From contig CAZLRV010000008.1 in the NCBI GenBank assembly GCA_964562175.1, positions 32,661 to 96,660 of the forward strand: a stretch of 64,000 bases of DNA, read 5' to 3'. The stretch is from CAZCJU01 sp964562175 (GTDB lineage Bacteria > Bacillota > Clostridia > Oscillospirales > CAG-272). Positions 25,597 to 33,895 of this stretch are shown one piece after another. Positions within the stretch are counted from its first letter, which is position 1. Every line of letters starts with the position of its first letter. The position numbers and the translations under genes are program-made. The notes below the pieces were generated by a model that saw only the letters and a program-made list of their open reading frames with translations, made no database searches and had not been told where the DNA came from.

Positions 25597-27032
25597 CCTT
25601 CAAGCTCCTTTTCGTTATATGTTATTTTGTCCCCGTCAAGCGTTATATAACAGCCCTCGCCCTCCGTCGTTACGGCGTACAGCTTATAGTCGCCTATCAT
25701 ATAGACGCTTGAATATTCTTCGTCGATATTGCCTATGAGATAATGGGTAGCCTCACCCTTTGATACGGTGAAAACGGGACAGGTGTCATAGAGGGAAACT
25801 GAATCGTATATAAAATCATACACAACGGTCATACCGTCCTTTTTAATGCCGCCCCATTTGCCCGACGAGTCCTTGACATACAGTATATCGCCGCCGTCAA
25901 GACCCTCGGAAAAGCCGCAAAGCTTGATGCCGTCCGTATCGTAAATTACGATAAGTGCATCATCGGGGGAGGTAAATACGGCGTAACGTGTTTTATTGCC
26001 GTCTCCGTACTCTCCGAAATCGACCGCAGTGTATGTGGGATGAGCTATGAGCCTGTCATTGTACATACAACCGAAGTAAAGCGTGTCGCCGTCGCTGTCC
26101 ATCAGCATGGAAAAGCCGCGATCGTCCGGCGTGCATTTGATGAATACTTCATCCTGACCCTTTTGTGGCAGATTGCTTTCGTTTGCATCGTTGAATTTAA
26201 GTACCGCTTTGCCGACGGGTCTTTGTAAAAGCTCCTCAAGCGTGCATTTGCTGTCGGTGTAAAGGTCTATTGCACCGTATTCGGGGGCGGGGAGCTTTAT
26301 AAACGGGGAGTCGGTATTGATGCCTGCGGTATATACGCCGCCGAGGGCGGTCTTATAGGTTATCTCGTCCCCCGACTCGGCTGTAACATCGAGCCTGCCG
26401 ACTATGGGATAGTATACGCCTTTATCGAGCGTACCGGGCTTTATTATAGGCTCAAAGCGTTTGTCGAAAACGCCGAAGGCACTCTTGCCGTTGTAATCGA
26501 GCTGAGCCATGTCCGTGCCGTTGCTTACATATGTATAATAGCTCCCGTCCGAACTTACCCTTGCACCGTCAAAACGGTATTTCAGCTCGGTCGTACACCT
26601 GTCGTTTTTTGCATCGTAGGTGATGATATATGCGCCGCCGTCGTTTTTATAGCTTGCCAAAAAGGCGTATATCGTATATGTTGAGCTTTCCTCATCGTAC
26701 TCATAATAATAATTATGAGCGATGAATTTTTCATTTATCAGCTTCTCCAAGTCGTGCGTTACGTAAAACGTCGTGGGCGTGTCATAGGCGAAATAGACAT
26801 TACAGCCCGGGGCAAGACGCTTGTATACGGCACCCACTCCCGTATCGAGCCGCAAAACGCCGCCCGGGGTACGATAGATGATTTCGTCCCAATCGGGGCA
26901 TACGTCTATTCCCAAATCTGTGTCGACACAGGTGTCCTCGGCGGTATTATCGGTCACATTGCCATATCCGGCACAGGAGACAAGGCACAACAAAAATGCC
27001 GATAATAAAACGAGTACGATACGTTTTTTCAT
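25593..27032 (-). CDS. Lipoprotein, WG-repeat-like, first of the duplicated pair
   Basis: A 479-residue lipoprotein with the lipobox LVSC at Cys20, no long linker, then beta-rich repeats: FGVFDKRFEPIIKPG, SGKWGGIKKDGMTVVYDFIYD and YKLYAVTTEGEGCYITLDG. It is a paralogue of the following gene (4-base overlap) and both end with a segment reading like a displayed value plus a short YxVxTxxGexxYxTxDG unit. It begins 17 bases after the stop of the AT-rich secreted-protein gene, yet composition changes sharply at that point. AGGTCATTTT before the ATG gives a modest ribosome site. Function unknown; not similar to any substrate-binding lipoprotein that I recognise. Confidence 0.7.
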   Translation of the reverse strand: MKKRIVLVLLSAFLLCLVSCAGYGNVTDNTAEDTCVDTDLGIDVCPDWDEIIYRTPGGVLRLDTGVGAVYKRLAPGCNVYFAYDTPTTFYVTHDLEKLINEKFIAHNYYYEYDEESSTYTIYAFLASYKNDGGAYIITYDAKNDRCTTELKYRFDGARVSSDGSYYTYVSNGTDMAQLDYNGKSAFGVFDKRFEPIIKPGTLDKGVYYPIVGRLDVTAESGDEITYKTALGGVYTAGINTDSPFIKLPAPEYGAIDLYTDSKCTLEELLQRPVGKAVLKFNDANESNLPQKGQDEVFIKCTPDDRGFSMLMDSDGDTLYFGCMYNDRLIAHPTYTAVDFGEYGDGNKTRYAVFTSPDDALIVIYDTDGIKLCGFSEGLDGGDILYVKDSSGKWGGIKKDGMTVVYDFIYDSVSLYDTCPVFTVSKGEATHYLIGNIDEEYSSVYMIGDYKLYAVTTEGEGCYITLDGDKITYNEKELEG

Positions 27033-27048
27033 AAAATGACCTCCAAAA

Positions 27049-29154
27049 TTATTGTTTTGTTAAAAAATGTACGTATTTAACTTTTGCAAAATCATTGATG
27101 GTGGATGAAAAAATTGAATTGTTATGCTCTTTGCTTGCTCCATCCGATTCGTTCGTTTTGCTCGGGTCATAAATCCTAAATACATTAGTTTTGAATGATT
27201 TAGAGGATTCATTATAGGACAATCTTGCAACCATGTAATGACTGTCTACTCCGATAATTACGCCTTCCGGATGGTCAATCAAAATTGAATATACTATTTC
27301 TTTCTTTTCTGAATTACTTAATGAAGAAAAATTAGTACCACTATAATACTTGTTTGCATTGGTTGTGTTGCTGTTTATATTATTATAAGAATAGCCAAAT
27401 GCATTTGTGAGTCTATTGTAATATACGTTTGTCGGATCATGTGATACTTGAATTATGTTACCTGATATTGACGGCCAATTGCAGTTAGCAAATATACAAG
27501 TTATTGGGTCGGGTGAGAGTTTTTTATTTGTATATTTGGTTCCCACAGCAATTGTATGTGATGTGGTCGTAGTGGCATTTAGCGCCTGCAATACCATTGC
27601 ATATGAGCATATGTTACATCCGGCAAGTGCTATGGCAGGATAGAATCCCGACGCTGTAGAACTACCATATGATGCGGGAGTACTAAATGAAATATTATCA
27701 AAAGAACTATCGTACCAACTTGTGGTTGAATTTGCAGGAGATTTTTGAGAATACCACTCGTAATTAACATGTGTTATTGAAATATATGGAGGCACCGATG
27801 AAGAGGGAGTTGCAAAACGTTGGGAGACGCTATTTTCAGAATCAAGTTTTATCATTATTCCATGTGGTTCTTTTGTGCTTGAATTGACAGCACCGGAATT
27901 GTTTTGCATCCATAGCTTGAAAGCATCCATTAAATTGAAGCTATAATATATGCCCGTGGGCATTGGAACGATGTTATTCGTAGAAAGCAAACTTCCGTAT
28001 GCATTGTATGTGCTTACTATTTCATCATAATCGTCAGATGTTCCCAAACCGTTACGCCAATCGCTCGTCATTAAATATGCACGAGCCGTAGCTTCCGCTG
28101 TTGCTGTGTTGAAGTATAGATTATAAGACATTGACAAAACATTTGAATCTTTATAATTGTCGGCATAGATTGATTTGAAATTATCAATATTAACTAAAAT
28201 TCTATTTGGTAATGCGTTTCCTGTATAACCGATCGTATCTAACGATGTGGTAGATTTATAAGTTCCATAATTCGATATTATTGATTGACTTAGTCCGGTA
28301 TTTTCATATATTTTTGTGAGCGAGTCACTAATTGTCAAAGGATATGCGATACTGTTATCAACTAATGCGGCTGAAATGTCATATGTTATATAATAACAAT
28401 CCTCATCACTTGAGTAATTATACTCAGCAAGTGTTGTGTAATTTTTGCCATTTGAATCTGAGACATTAAGGTTTCCTATTTCAGTAACAATATTTCCGTC
28501 GGAGTCATTCAAAAACAACCTATTGTTGATTGAGTTAAGCGTTAATCCGTCAGCTCTTACTTTGAAAGTAAATCCTCCGACATCAGTTTCATTATTCATG
28601 ATAATTGATTTTTCAAATCCATTAAAATCCGGAGTGAATTTGAGAGAGATGTCGTCACTTCCAAAAATTCCGTTATATACAATATTGCCATTGTCAAGTA
28701 TTGAATGGGAGTTATTGTCACTTAGAGGATAAAAATATACTTTGTGGTCTCCAAAAGTAATTTTGATTCCTGATTTAGCATATCTTGGAAAGTACGTGAG
28801 GACATCGTTATGATAGGTTTTATGACTATAAACTAAATCGTATATACTTTTAATGTCGTTTGATTTGTCGCATACGATGTTTTGCTTGTTGATATATTTA
28901 ATTGGCGAATTAAAGTACAAGGTAGTAAACGTAAAATCTTTGTTTAATAGCGATATCTCGTTTAAACTTGACTCGTATTCTGCGATTCGCGCCAAAAATA
29001 CTCTTTGCAAATCTACATTTTTCGAAATCAATGATTCAATTAGTTCATTGTTATAAAATGCGTTTGCTTTGATTGGAGAAAAACAGAATGTTCCAAGAAC
29101 AAATGTAATCACCAAAAGTGCCGATGTTATTGTTTTAATTTTTCTTTTCATCAT
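27049..29154 (-). CDS. AT-rich secreted protein with DNRLRE-like part and C39-like peptidase domain
   Basis: A 701-residue secreted protein. Residues 1-32 are a signal peptide (cut near KANA). Residues about 100-300 resemble the N-terminal part of clostridial wall-associated DNRLRE/RHS-type proteins (VGGFTFKVRADGLTLN, LFLNDSDGNIVTEIGNL). Residues about 300-475 have the DNRLRE-like pattern (LSMSYNLYFNTATAEATARA). Residues about 525-695 look like a papain-like C39-family domain: AGCNICSYAMVLQAL holds the candidate nucleophile Cys, DHPEGVIIGVDSHYMV the His and FRIYDPS the Asp. The gene is far richer in A+T than every neighbour, with AAT, AAA and ATT codons dominant, which points to recent horizontal acquisition. 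It could be a bacteriocin-like or wall-acting protease. AAAGG precedes tandem ATG codons. Confidence 0.7.
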   Translation of the reverse strand: MMKRKIKTITSALLVITFVLGTFCFSPIKANAFYNNELIESLISKNVDLQRVFLARIAEYESSLNEISLLNKDFTFTTLYFNSPIKYINKQNIVCDKSNDIKSIYDLVYSHKTYHNDVLTYFPRYAKSGIKITFGDHKVYFYPLSDNNSHSILDNGNIVYNGIFGSDDISLKFTPDFNGFEKSIIMNNETDVGGFTFKVRADGLTLNSINNRLFLNDSDGNIVTEIGNLNVSDSNGKNYTTLAEYNYSSDEDCYYITYDISAALVDNSIAYPLTISDSLTKIYENTGLSQSIISNYGTYKSTTSLDTIGYTGNALPNRILVNIDNFKSIYADNYKDSNVLSMSYNLYFNTATAEATARAYLMTSDWRNGLGTSDDYDEIVSTYNAYGSLLSTNNIVPMPTGIYYSFNLMDAFKLWMQNNSGAVNSSTKEPHGIMIKLDSENSVSQRFATPSSSVPPYISITHVNYEWYSQKSPANSTTSWYDSSFDNISFSTPASYGSSTASGFYPAIALAGCNICSYAMVLQALNATTTTSHTIAVGTKYTNKKLSPDPITCIFANCNWPSISGNIIQVSHDPTNVYYNRLTNAFGYSYNNINSNTTNANKYYSGTNFSSLSNSEKKEIVYSILIDHPEGVIIGVDSHYMVARLSYNESSKSFKTNVFRIYDPSKTNESDGASKEHNNSIFSSTINDFAKVKYVHFLTKQ

Positions 29155-29522
29155 GATACCTTTCTTTATAAAACCAAGCTAAAAAAATTTGTGCGTGCCG
29201 AGGCAATAAGTGACTTAATGTACATCGTGTTATATGTTACGATGAATTAAGTAGACCATGTAATTCCACTATTTTCAGCTCCCTCCGGTTAATTATTGCT
29301 TTGATAACTTAACCCATAACAATAATACCATAATTAACAGCAATTGTCAATAGTTTTTTCGCTTAAAACAATGAAAATTTGTGGATAATTTGAAGAATCA
29401 TATTAAATACGTTCAGAAATATTTTTTCACACGGTATTGAAATTTTTGCTCAAGTGTGGTAAAATATATCCGGTGGTTTACCGACGACAAAAACACGATA
29501 TGTAATAATGTGAAAAGAATAA
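29155..29522. other. AT-rich 368-base divergent gap
   Basis: The gap separates the AT-rich C39-like gene (left, minus) from the AlgX/AlgJ-like gene (right, plus). Its left two thirds share the AT-rich composition of the C39-like gene and may mark the edge of acquired DNA. Apart from the promoter at 29437-29465 I see no gene, tRNA or clear direct repeat in it. Confidence 0.5.
29437..29465 (+). promoter_or_regulatory. Sigma-A promoter for the AlgX/AlgJ-like gene
   Basis: TTGAAA (29437-29442), 17-base spacer, TAAAAT (29460-29465), about 60 bases before the start codon at 29523. Confidence 0.6.
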
Positions 29523-31721
29523 ATGAAAAAACTGAGAGAAAAAATTTTTTTGGCTCTGCTTGCGCTCATCTCGGTATTGCTGCTCACGGGCTTTTTGCTC
29601 GCGTACGGCTGTGTACATACCGAGCTTGTAAACGACAGGGGCACAGGTGTGAGCTTTTCGGAGGTATTGTACGGCATGGGCAACGATAACGATGCTCATC
29701 TGCTGTGGCAAAAGATAAAATACAAATACTTCGGCATATTCGACTCCGATACGGTGCAAAAGGGCAAAAACGGCTTTCTGTTTCCCCGCACGAGGGACGG
29801 CTTCGATTATGAAGCGGACAGGCAGGGGCGATATGCTTACGATGAAGCAAGCCTTGAAAAAATAAAAAAAACCCTTGAGGCAAGGGCAGATACGTATGCG
29901 CGCTTCGGGACGGAATATCGGTTGTATATCATTCCGAATGTGCAGACCGTTTATCCCGAATATCTCGGCGAGTACGATATGAGCGTAACACGTGCAAGCA
30001 CTCTTCTTTCATACCTTGAGCAGAACGGCATAAATGCGCAAATGCTCGATCTCTCGGACTATGACGGCGAATATCCGCTTTACGACAACACGCAGGACAA
30101 TATGAATATGCTCGGAGCGTATGAGGCTTACACACGGCTTGCAGAGGGCTTACCCGACTCGCTTAAGCAGAGGATGGCACCTCTCACGCTTGAGGGGATA
30201 CAGATAAAAACCGCATACACATCGGGCAGGGGACTGACGGAGGACACGTACTTGAGCGGCTTGATAAGAAATTATGACGTTTATTTTTCAACCTCAAACT
30301 TCAAAGAAAGCTACACCTCGGGCAGACTTGACACGGGCGAGCTTAAGACGAGCCTTACCGATACAACGCTTTCCGATATCACCTCGGTGCTTGTGCAGAT
30401 ACCGAGCGAAAAGGAAAGGGAACTGCTTTTGCCGTTTCTTTCCGCATCGTTTTCAAATGTCGTATATTCTCACGGACTCGGCTATGACGAGGAGCTGACG
30501 GGTGAGCTTTTGCCCGATTGCGTCATAACGGTATTGCGAGAGGATGAGCTTGACAGGCTTCTTGACGGGGACGATATACGCTCGTTTGAGGACACGGACA
30601 GCGGCGAGAAAACGCCGAAGCCGCGTATTATCGCAAAGGCAAACAAGGACAGAAATACCGTTTTGATATTCGGCAGCTCCGAGTCGGGGGCTGTCGTGAC
30701 AGGCGAGGGTGACGGTGAGACCTCAAGGTGCGTATGTCGTGACGGATTGTTTATTTTGCAGATAGAAATGTATTCGTTTTCCGAACAGCTTAAAATAAAG
30801 GCAAGCACGCCGGGCAAGAAAACGTCGGATGCGATATATATCACGGTGAAACGCTCCGTCGTATCTCCGTCCGCTCAGCCCGTCGTTTACGGCGGCGATA
30901 TGCTGTATTATTCGCCGGCTTTGGTTGAATATAAGGGCGAGGGGCTTTTCACGGAAAAGGAGCTTGAGGGTGCAAAGGTCGGTGCGGAGAATTTTGTTAA
31001 AAAGCTCAGGCAGATGACGGGCAAGGATACACGGCTGATATTGCTTATAGCACCCGACCCCGTAAGCGTTTACGGGCAAAGCTCGACGGAGAGCATTAAA
31101 AACGGTATGTCGGATGTGACGAGAGCAAAACAGCTGTCGGAGCTTTTTAACGGCTCGGACTATGTAACTGCTCCGTATCTTGCCGATATAATGAGAGAAA
31201 ACAAGGACAAGGGAAAGCTTTATTATCAGACCGATACGCATTGGACGGAGCTGGGAGCGTATTTCGGCTATGAGGCGTTGATATCCGAGGTGGGCAAATA
31301 TCATAAAAACGTAACGCCTTATCCGCTGAATATGCTGAATATCGAAACGGTGAGCAGCTGTGGCGGTGACCTTGCCGGTTATCTCGGCGTTGCCGATACG
31401 GTGTACGAAAATGTGCCGTATCTGCAAAAGAGCTTTACCTCACATATAAACGAGATGCTCTCGGACACCGACACTATAGGACGTGCGGAATGCACGGGGA
31501 GCTTTACGACGAGCGTTGACGGGGCTGACCTGCCGAGTGCATATATAATGCGCGATTCGTATTCGGCTCAGCTCTACCCTCTGCTCGGCGAGCATTTTTC
31601 ATGCGCTTATTATGAGGCTATGTGGAATTATACGCCGTCACTTGACAAGATAGAGCAGTTGAGTGCGGATTACGTGATATATATAATAACCGAAAGAAAC
31701 ATATCGTCCTTATCTTCTTAA
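29523..31721 (+). CDS. Membrane-tethered protein with two AlgX/AlgJ-like SGNH modules
   Basis: A 732-residue protein with one N-terminal membrane helix (about 8-28) and an extracytoplasmic body. The C-terminal module (about 455-730) belongs to the AlgX/AlgJ/DHHW group of SGNH-hydrolase-like O-acetylation proteins: TRLILLIAPDPVSVYG, YQTDTHWTELGAYFGYEAL (Asp571 and His573 of the DTHW motif) and IMRDSYSAQLYPLL, which bears the candidate Ser. The N-terminal module (about 75-330) has the same plan (GKNGFLFPR, LYIIPNVQTVYPEYL), but its counterpart of DTHW reads TQDNMNMLGAYEAY, so it is probably inactive. An Ig-like insert (about 360-445) separates them. It may add or move acetyl groups on a wall polysaccharide; no MBOAT partner is nearby. 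Confidence 0.78.
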   Translation: MKKLREKIFLALLALISVLLLTGFLLAYGCVHTELVNDRGTGVSFSEVLYGMGNDNDAHLLWQKIKYKYFGIFDSDTVQKGKNGFLFPRTRDGFDYEADRQGRYAYDEASLEKIKKTLEARADTYARFGTEYRLYIIPNVQTVYPEYLGEYDMSVTRASTLLSYLEQNGINAQMLDLSDYDGEYPLYDNTQDNMNMLGAYEAYTRLAEGLPDSLKQRMAPLTLEGIQIKTAYTSGRGLTEDTYLSGLIRNYDVYFSTSNFKESYTSGRLDTGELKTSLTDTTLSDITSVLVQIPSEKERELLLPFLSASFSNVVYSHGLGYDEELTGELLPDCVITVLREDELDRLLDGDDIRSFEDTDSGEKTPKPRIIAKANKDRNTVLIFGSSESGAVVTGEGDGETSRCVCRDGLFILQIEMYSFSEQLKIKASTPGKKTSDAIYITVKRSVVSPSAQPVVYGGDMLYYSPALVEYKGEGLFTEKELEGAKVGAENFVKKLRQMTGKDTRLILLIAPDPVSVYGQSSTESIKNGMSDVTRAKQLSELFNGSDYVTAPYLADIMRENKDKGKLYYQTDTHWTELGAYFGYEALISEVGKYHKNVTPYPLNMLNIETVSSCGGDLAGYLGVADTVYENVPYLQKSFTSHINEMLSDTDTIGRAECTGSFTTSVDGADLPSAYIMRDSYSAQLYPLLGEHFSCAYYEAMWNYTPSLDKIEQLSADYVIYIITERNISSLSS

Positions 31722-31751
31722 GCCTTTTTCGGGTTTTTAACCATATTATAC

Positions 31752-31780
31752 TTGACAAAATCGCTCTGTGCGGTTATAAT
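31752..31780 (+). promoter_or_regulatory. Perfect consensus sigma-A promoter facing the radical SAM gene
   Basis: TTGACA (31752-31757), exactly 17 bases, TATAAT (31775-31780). It reads rightward, and transcription would begin about 31787, inside the 3-prime end of the minus-strand radical SAM gene. The next plus-strand gene starts at 32688, so the transcript would be antisense to the whole radical SAM gene before reaching it. Confidence 0.75.
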
Positions 31781-31782
31781 GG

Positions 31783-32658
31783 TTACACGCCTTCAAGATC
31801 GAAGGGCGGTGTATAGTCGGAGCTTGCCGAGCCTTTTTCCTGAAAGAAGCCCTTAAAGCCAAGCTGTAGTGCGACCTCGGCAACGCAGTTGTATTCGTAG
31901 CTCGTCAAGCGTCTGTTTATCTCCTTGTATTCGGAGGCTCTGTGACAAGGGGTGTACTGCCGCATGAGGCTGAGATAATAGCCGTCTGTGCCGAATTTGT
32001 CGGCAAGCGTGCGAAGCACTTCTATGCTCTCGTTCTTGTGCGAGGGCAAAACGAGGTGACGTATTATCACGCCGCGCTTCATCACGCCGTTTTCGATAAC
32101 GGTATTCGGCTCAAGCTCAAGCATTCGCCCTATCGCCGCAAGCGCATATTCGGGGTAATTGCGTACACCCGAATACTTTTCGGCAATATCGGCATTGACG
32201 TATTTCATATCGGGCAGAAATATGCTCACGTAGTCGGAGAGCATGTCTATGCTCTCACGCCTCTCGTAGCCGCTCGTGTTATAAGCGACGGGGACGGACA
32301 GACGACTGCGACACATATCAAGGGCGTTTATGATATTCGGCAAATAAGGTGTGGGGGAGATAAGATCTATGTTTTCCGCTCCCTTGTCGGCAAGCTCAAG
32401 AAAAATTTGCGAGAGCCGAGCGTCGGATATTTCCTTGCCGAAGCCGCCGCAGCTTATTTCGTGATTTTGGCAATAAACGCACCTCATGGTGCAGTGCGAG
32501 AAAAAGACCGCACCCGAGCCGCCATGCCCGACAAGGACAGGCTCCTCCCACATATGCAGAGCCGCACGTGCAAGCTTTACACCTCCGCCCGCACCGCATA
32601 CGCCGTGCGATACGGAGCGCTCTGCCATACAGCGGCGCGGACATAATTCACATTTCAT
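31783..32658 (-). CDS. Radical SAM protein, PflA/PflX-like (COG1313 type)
   Basis: A 291-residue radical SAM enzyme. The Cys triad is in SHCTMRCVYCQNHE (CxxxCxxC near residues 56-63). An N-terminal CELCPRRC with a later VCGAG forms the extra Cys block typical of the COG1313 group. DLISPTPYLPNI and VAYNTSGYE follow in the barrel. These proteins resemble pyruvate formate-lyase activases, but most have no assigned substrate. The gene is convergent with the AlgX/AlgJ-like gene and its start is only 29 bases from the divergent beta-lactamase-fold gene, so its own promoter must lie within that neighbour. A consensus promoter points into its 3-prime end on the other strand. Confidence 0.85.
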   Translation of the reverse strand: MKCELCPRRCMAERSVSHGVCGAGGGVKLARAALHMWEEPVLVGHGGSGAVFFSHCTMRCVYCQNHEISCGGFGKEISDARLSQIFLELADKGAENIDLISPTPYLPNIINALDMCRSRLSVPVAYNTSGYERRESIDMLSDYVSIFLPDMKYVNADIAEKYSGVRNYPEYALAAIGRMLELEPNTVIENGVMKRGVIIRHLVLPSHKNESIEVLRTLADKFGTDGYYLSLMRQYTPCHRASEYKEINRRLTSYEYNCVAEVALQLGFKGFFQEKGSASSDYTPPFDLEGV

Positions 32659-32687
32659 AAATAACCTTCTTTATATTAAACGGTAAA

Positions 32688-33827
32688 ATGGAAAATTTTT
32701 TTGAAAACACGGAAAGAAAAATAATCGAAGCGATCAAGTCCGGTGTATCGCCGTCAATAGTCGTCGCTGTCGGCGATGCGGACGGTGTATATTACAAAAA
32801 AGCATTCGGATATGAAAGAGTGCTGTCGGACGATGAAGTGCCGACAGTCGTTTTCGAGGGTGAGATACCGGACGACGCACCGAGGGCGAGCCTGCAAACG
32901 GTGTACGATATGGCATCGCTGTCAAAGCTTTTGTCAACGACCATGGTGACACTCAAGCTGCTTGAGGCGGGTGAGATAACGCTATCGGATACAGTCGGCG
33001 GATTTTTTCCCGAAGCTCCGGCGGATAAATCGGGAATAAATATATTTCAACTGTTGACGCACACGAGCGGAATAAAGGCGCATTTTTCGCTTGCCTCGCT
33101 TTGCACGGACAAAAGCGAGATACTGAAAACGATACTCGACCATCCGCTCTCCTATGAAACGGGCAGCAGGACGGAGTATACCTGCATGGGCTTTATCCTG
33201 CTTGCGCATATGCTTGAGAAAGCAACGGGCGAGGGACTTGACCGCCTTGCCGACAGGCTCGTATTTGAGCCGCTCGGTATGCTTCACACGGGCTACAGAC
33301 CGCTTGAGAACAAACGCTTTGAGGGCTGCAGCTTTGCCGCAACGGAATATTCGGCGGAGTGCGGCGGCTATGCTTGCGGCGTGGTACACGACGAAAACGC
33401 ACGCTTCGGCGGCGGCGTTTCGGGCAATGCGGGCGTTTTTTCTCAAATCGACGACGTGATACGCTTTGCGACAATGCTGTCGGGCAGAGGCGAATTTAAC
33501 GGGGGTTACTACCTTGCCCCGTCAACCTTTGATATGGCGATAAAAAACCATACGCCGCACTGCAAAGATTACAGGGGGTTGGGCTTCGATCTGTCAATAG
33601 ACTATCGCTCCACCGGAGGAGATATGTTCTCCCCGCTCTCCTACGGTCACACGGGCTTCACGGGACCGTCGCTTTATGTAGACCGAGCGAGCGGAATGTA
33701 TGCGGCGATACTTACAAACAGAGTACATTATACTCGCAAAAATTCAAAGCATTTGAGGTTTCGCAGAATGCTCCACACCGTCGCACTTTGCGAGTATGAG
33801 CGTATGAAAAAAGAGCTTTCCCGATGA
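32688..33827 (+). CDS. Beta-lactamase-fold serine hydrolase
   Basis: A 379-residue cytoplasmic protein (no signal peptide) of the class C beta-lactamase/esterase EstB superfamily. The nucleophile lies in MASLSKLLST (SxxK), preceded by TVYD; QLLTHTSGI is the classic LLTHTSG block; the second motif reads EYTCMGFILL (Tyr-x-x in the YxN position, with Cys for Asn) and HTGFTGPSLY replaces KTG. With no export signal, hydrolysis of an ester or amide in the cytoplasm is more likely than beta-lactam resistance. It begins 29 bases from the divergent radical SAM gene with a poor ribosome site and is followed 68 bases later by the GH2 gene, so the two may act together on glycan derivatives. Confidence 0.85.
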   Translation: MENFFENTERKIIEAIKSGVSPSIVVAVGDADGVYYKKAFGYERVLSDDEVPTVVFEGEIPDDAPRASLQTVYDMASLSKLLSTTMVTLKLLEAGEITLSDTVGGFFPEAPADKSGINIFQLLTHTSGIKAHFSLASLCTDKSEILKTILDHPLSYETGSRTEYTCMGFILLAHMLEKATGEGLDRLADRLVFEPLGMLHTGYRPLENKRFEGCSFAATEYSAECGGYACGVVHDENARFGGGVSGNAGVFSQIDDVIRFATMLSGRGEFNGGYYLAPSTFDMAIKNHTPHCKDYRGLGFDLSIDYRSTGGDMFSPLSYGHTGFTGPSLYVDRASGMYAAILTNRVHYTRKNSKHLRFRRMLHTVALCEYERMKKELSR

Positions 33828-33895
33828 TTATATCAGAAAGCGACGGAAAAATCAATAGTGAAAATAAAATTCCGAAAGGTAAGGTAATAAAATAA

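Noticed and set aside
32688..33827. Beta-lactam resistance gene
   Set aside because: The protein has no export signal and the second and third motifs differ from true beta-lactamases, so an esterase-like role is more likely.
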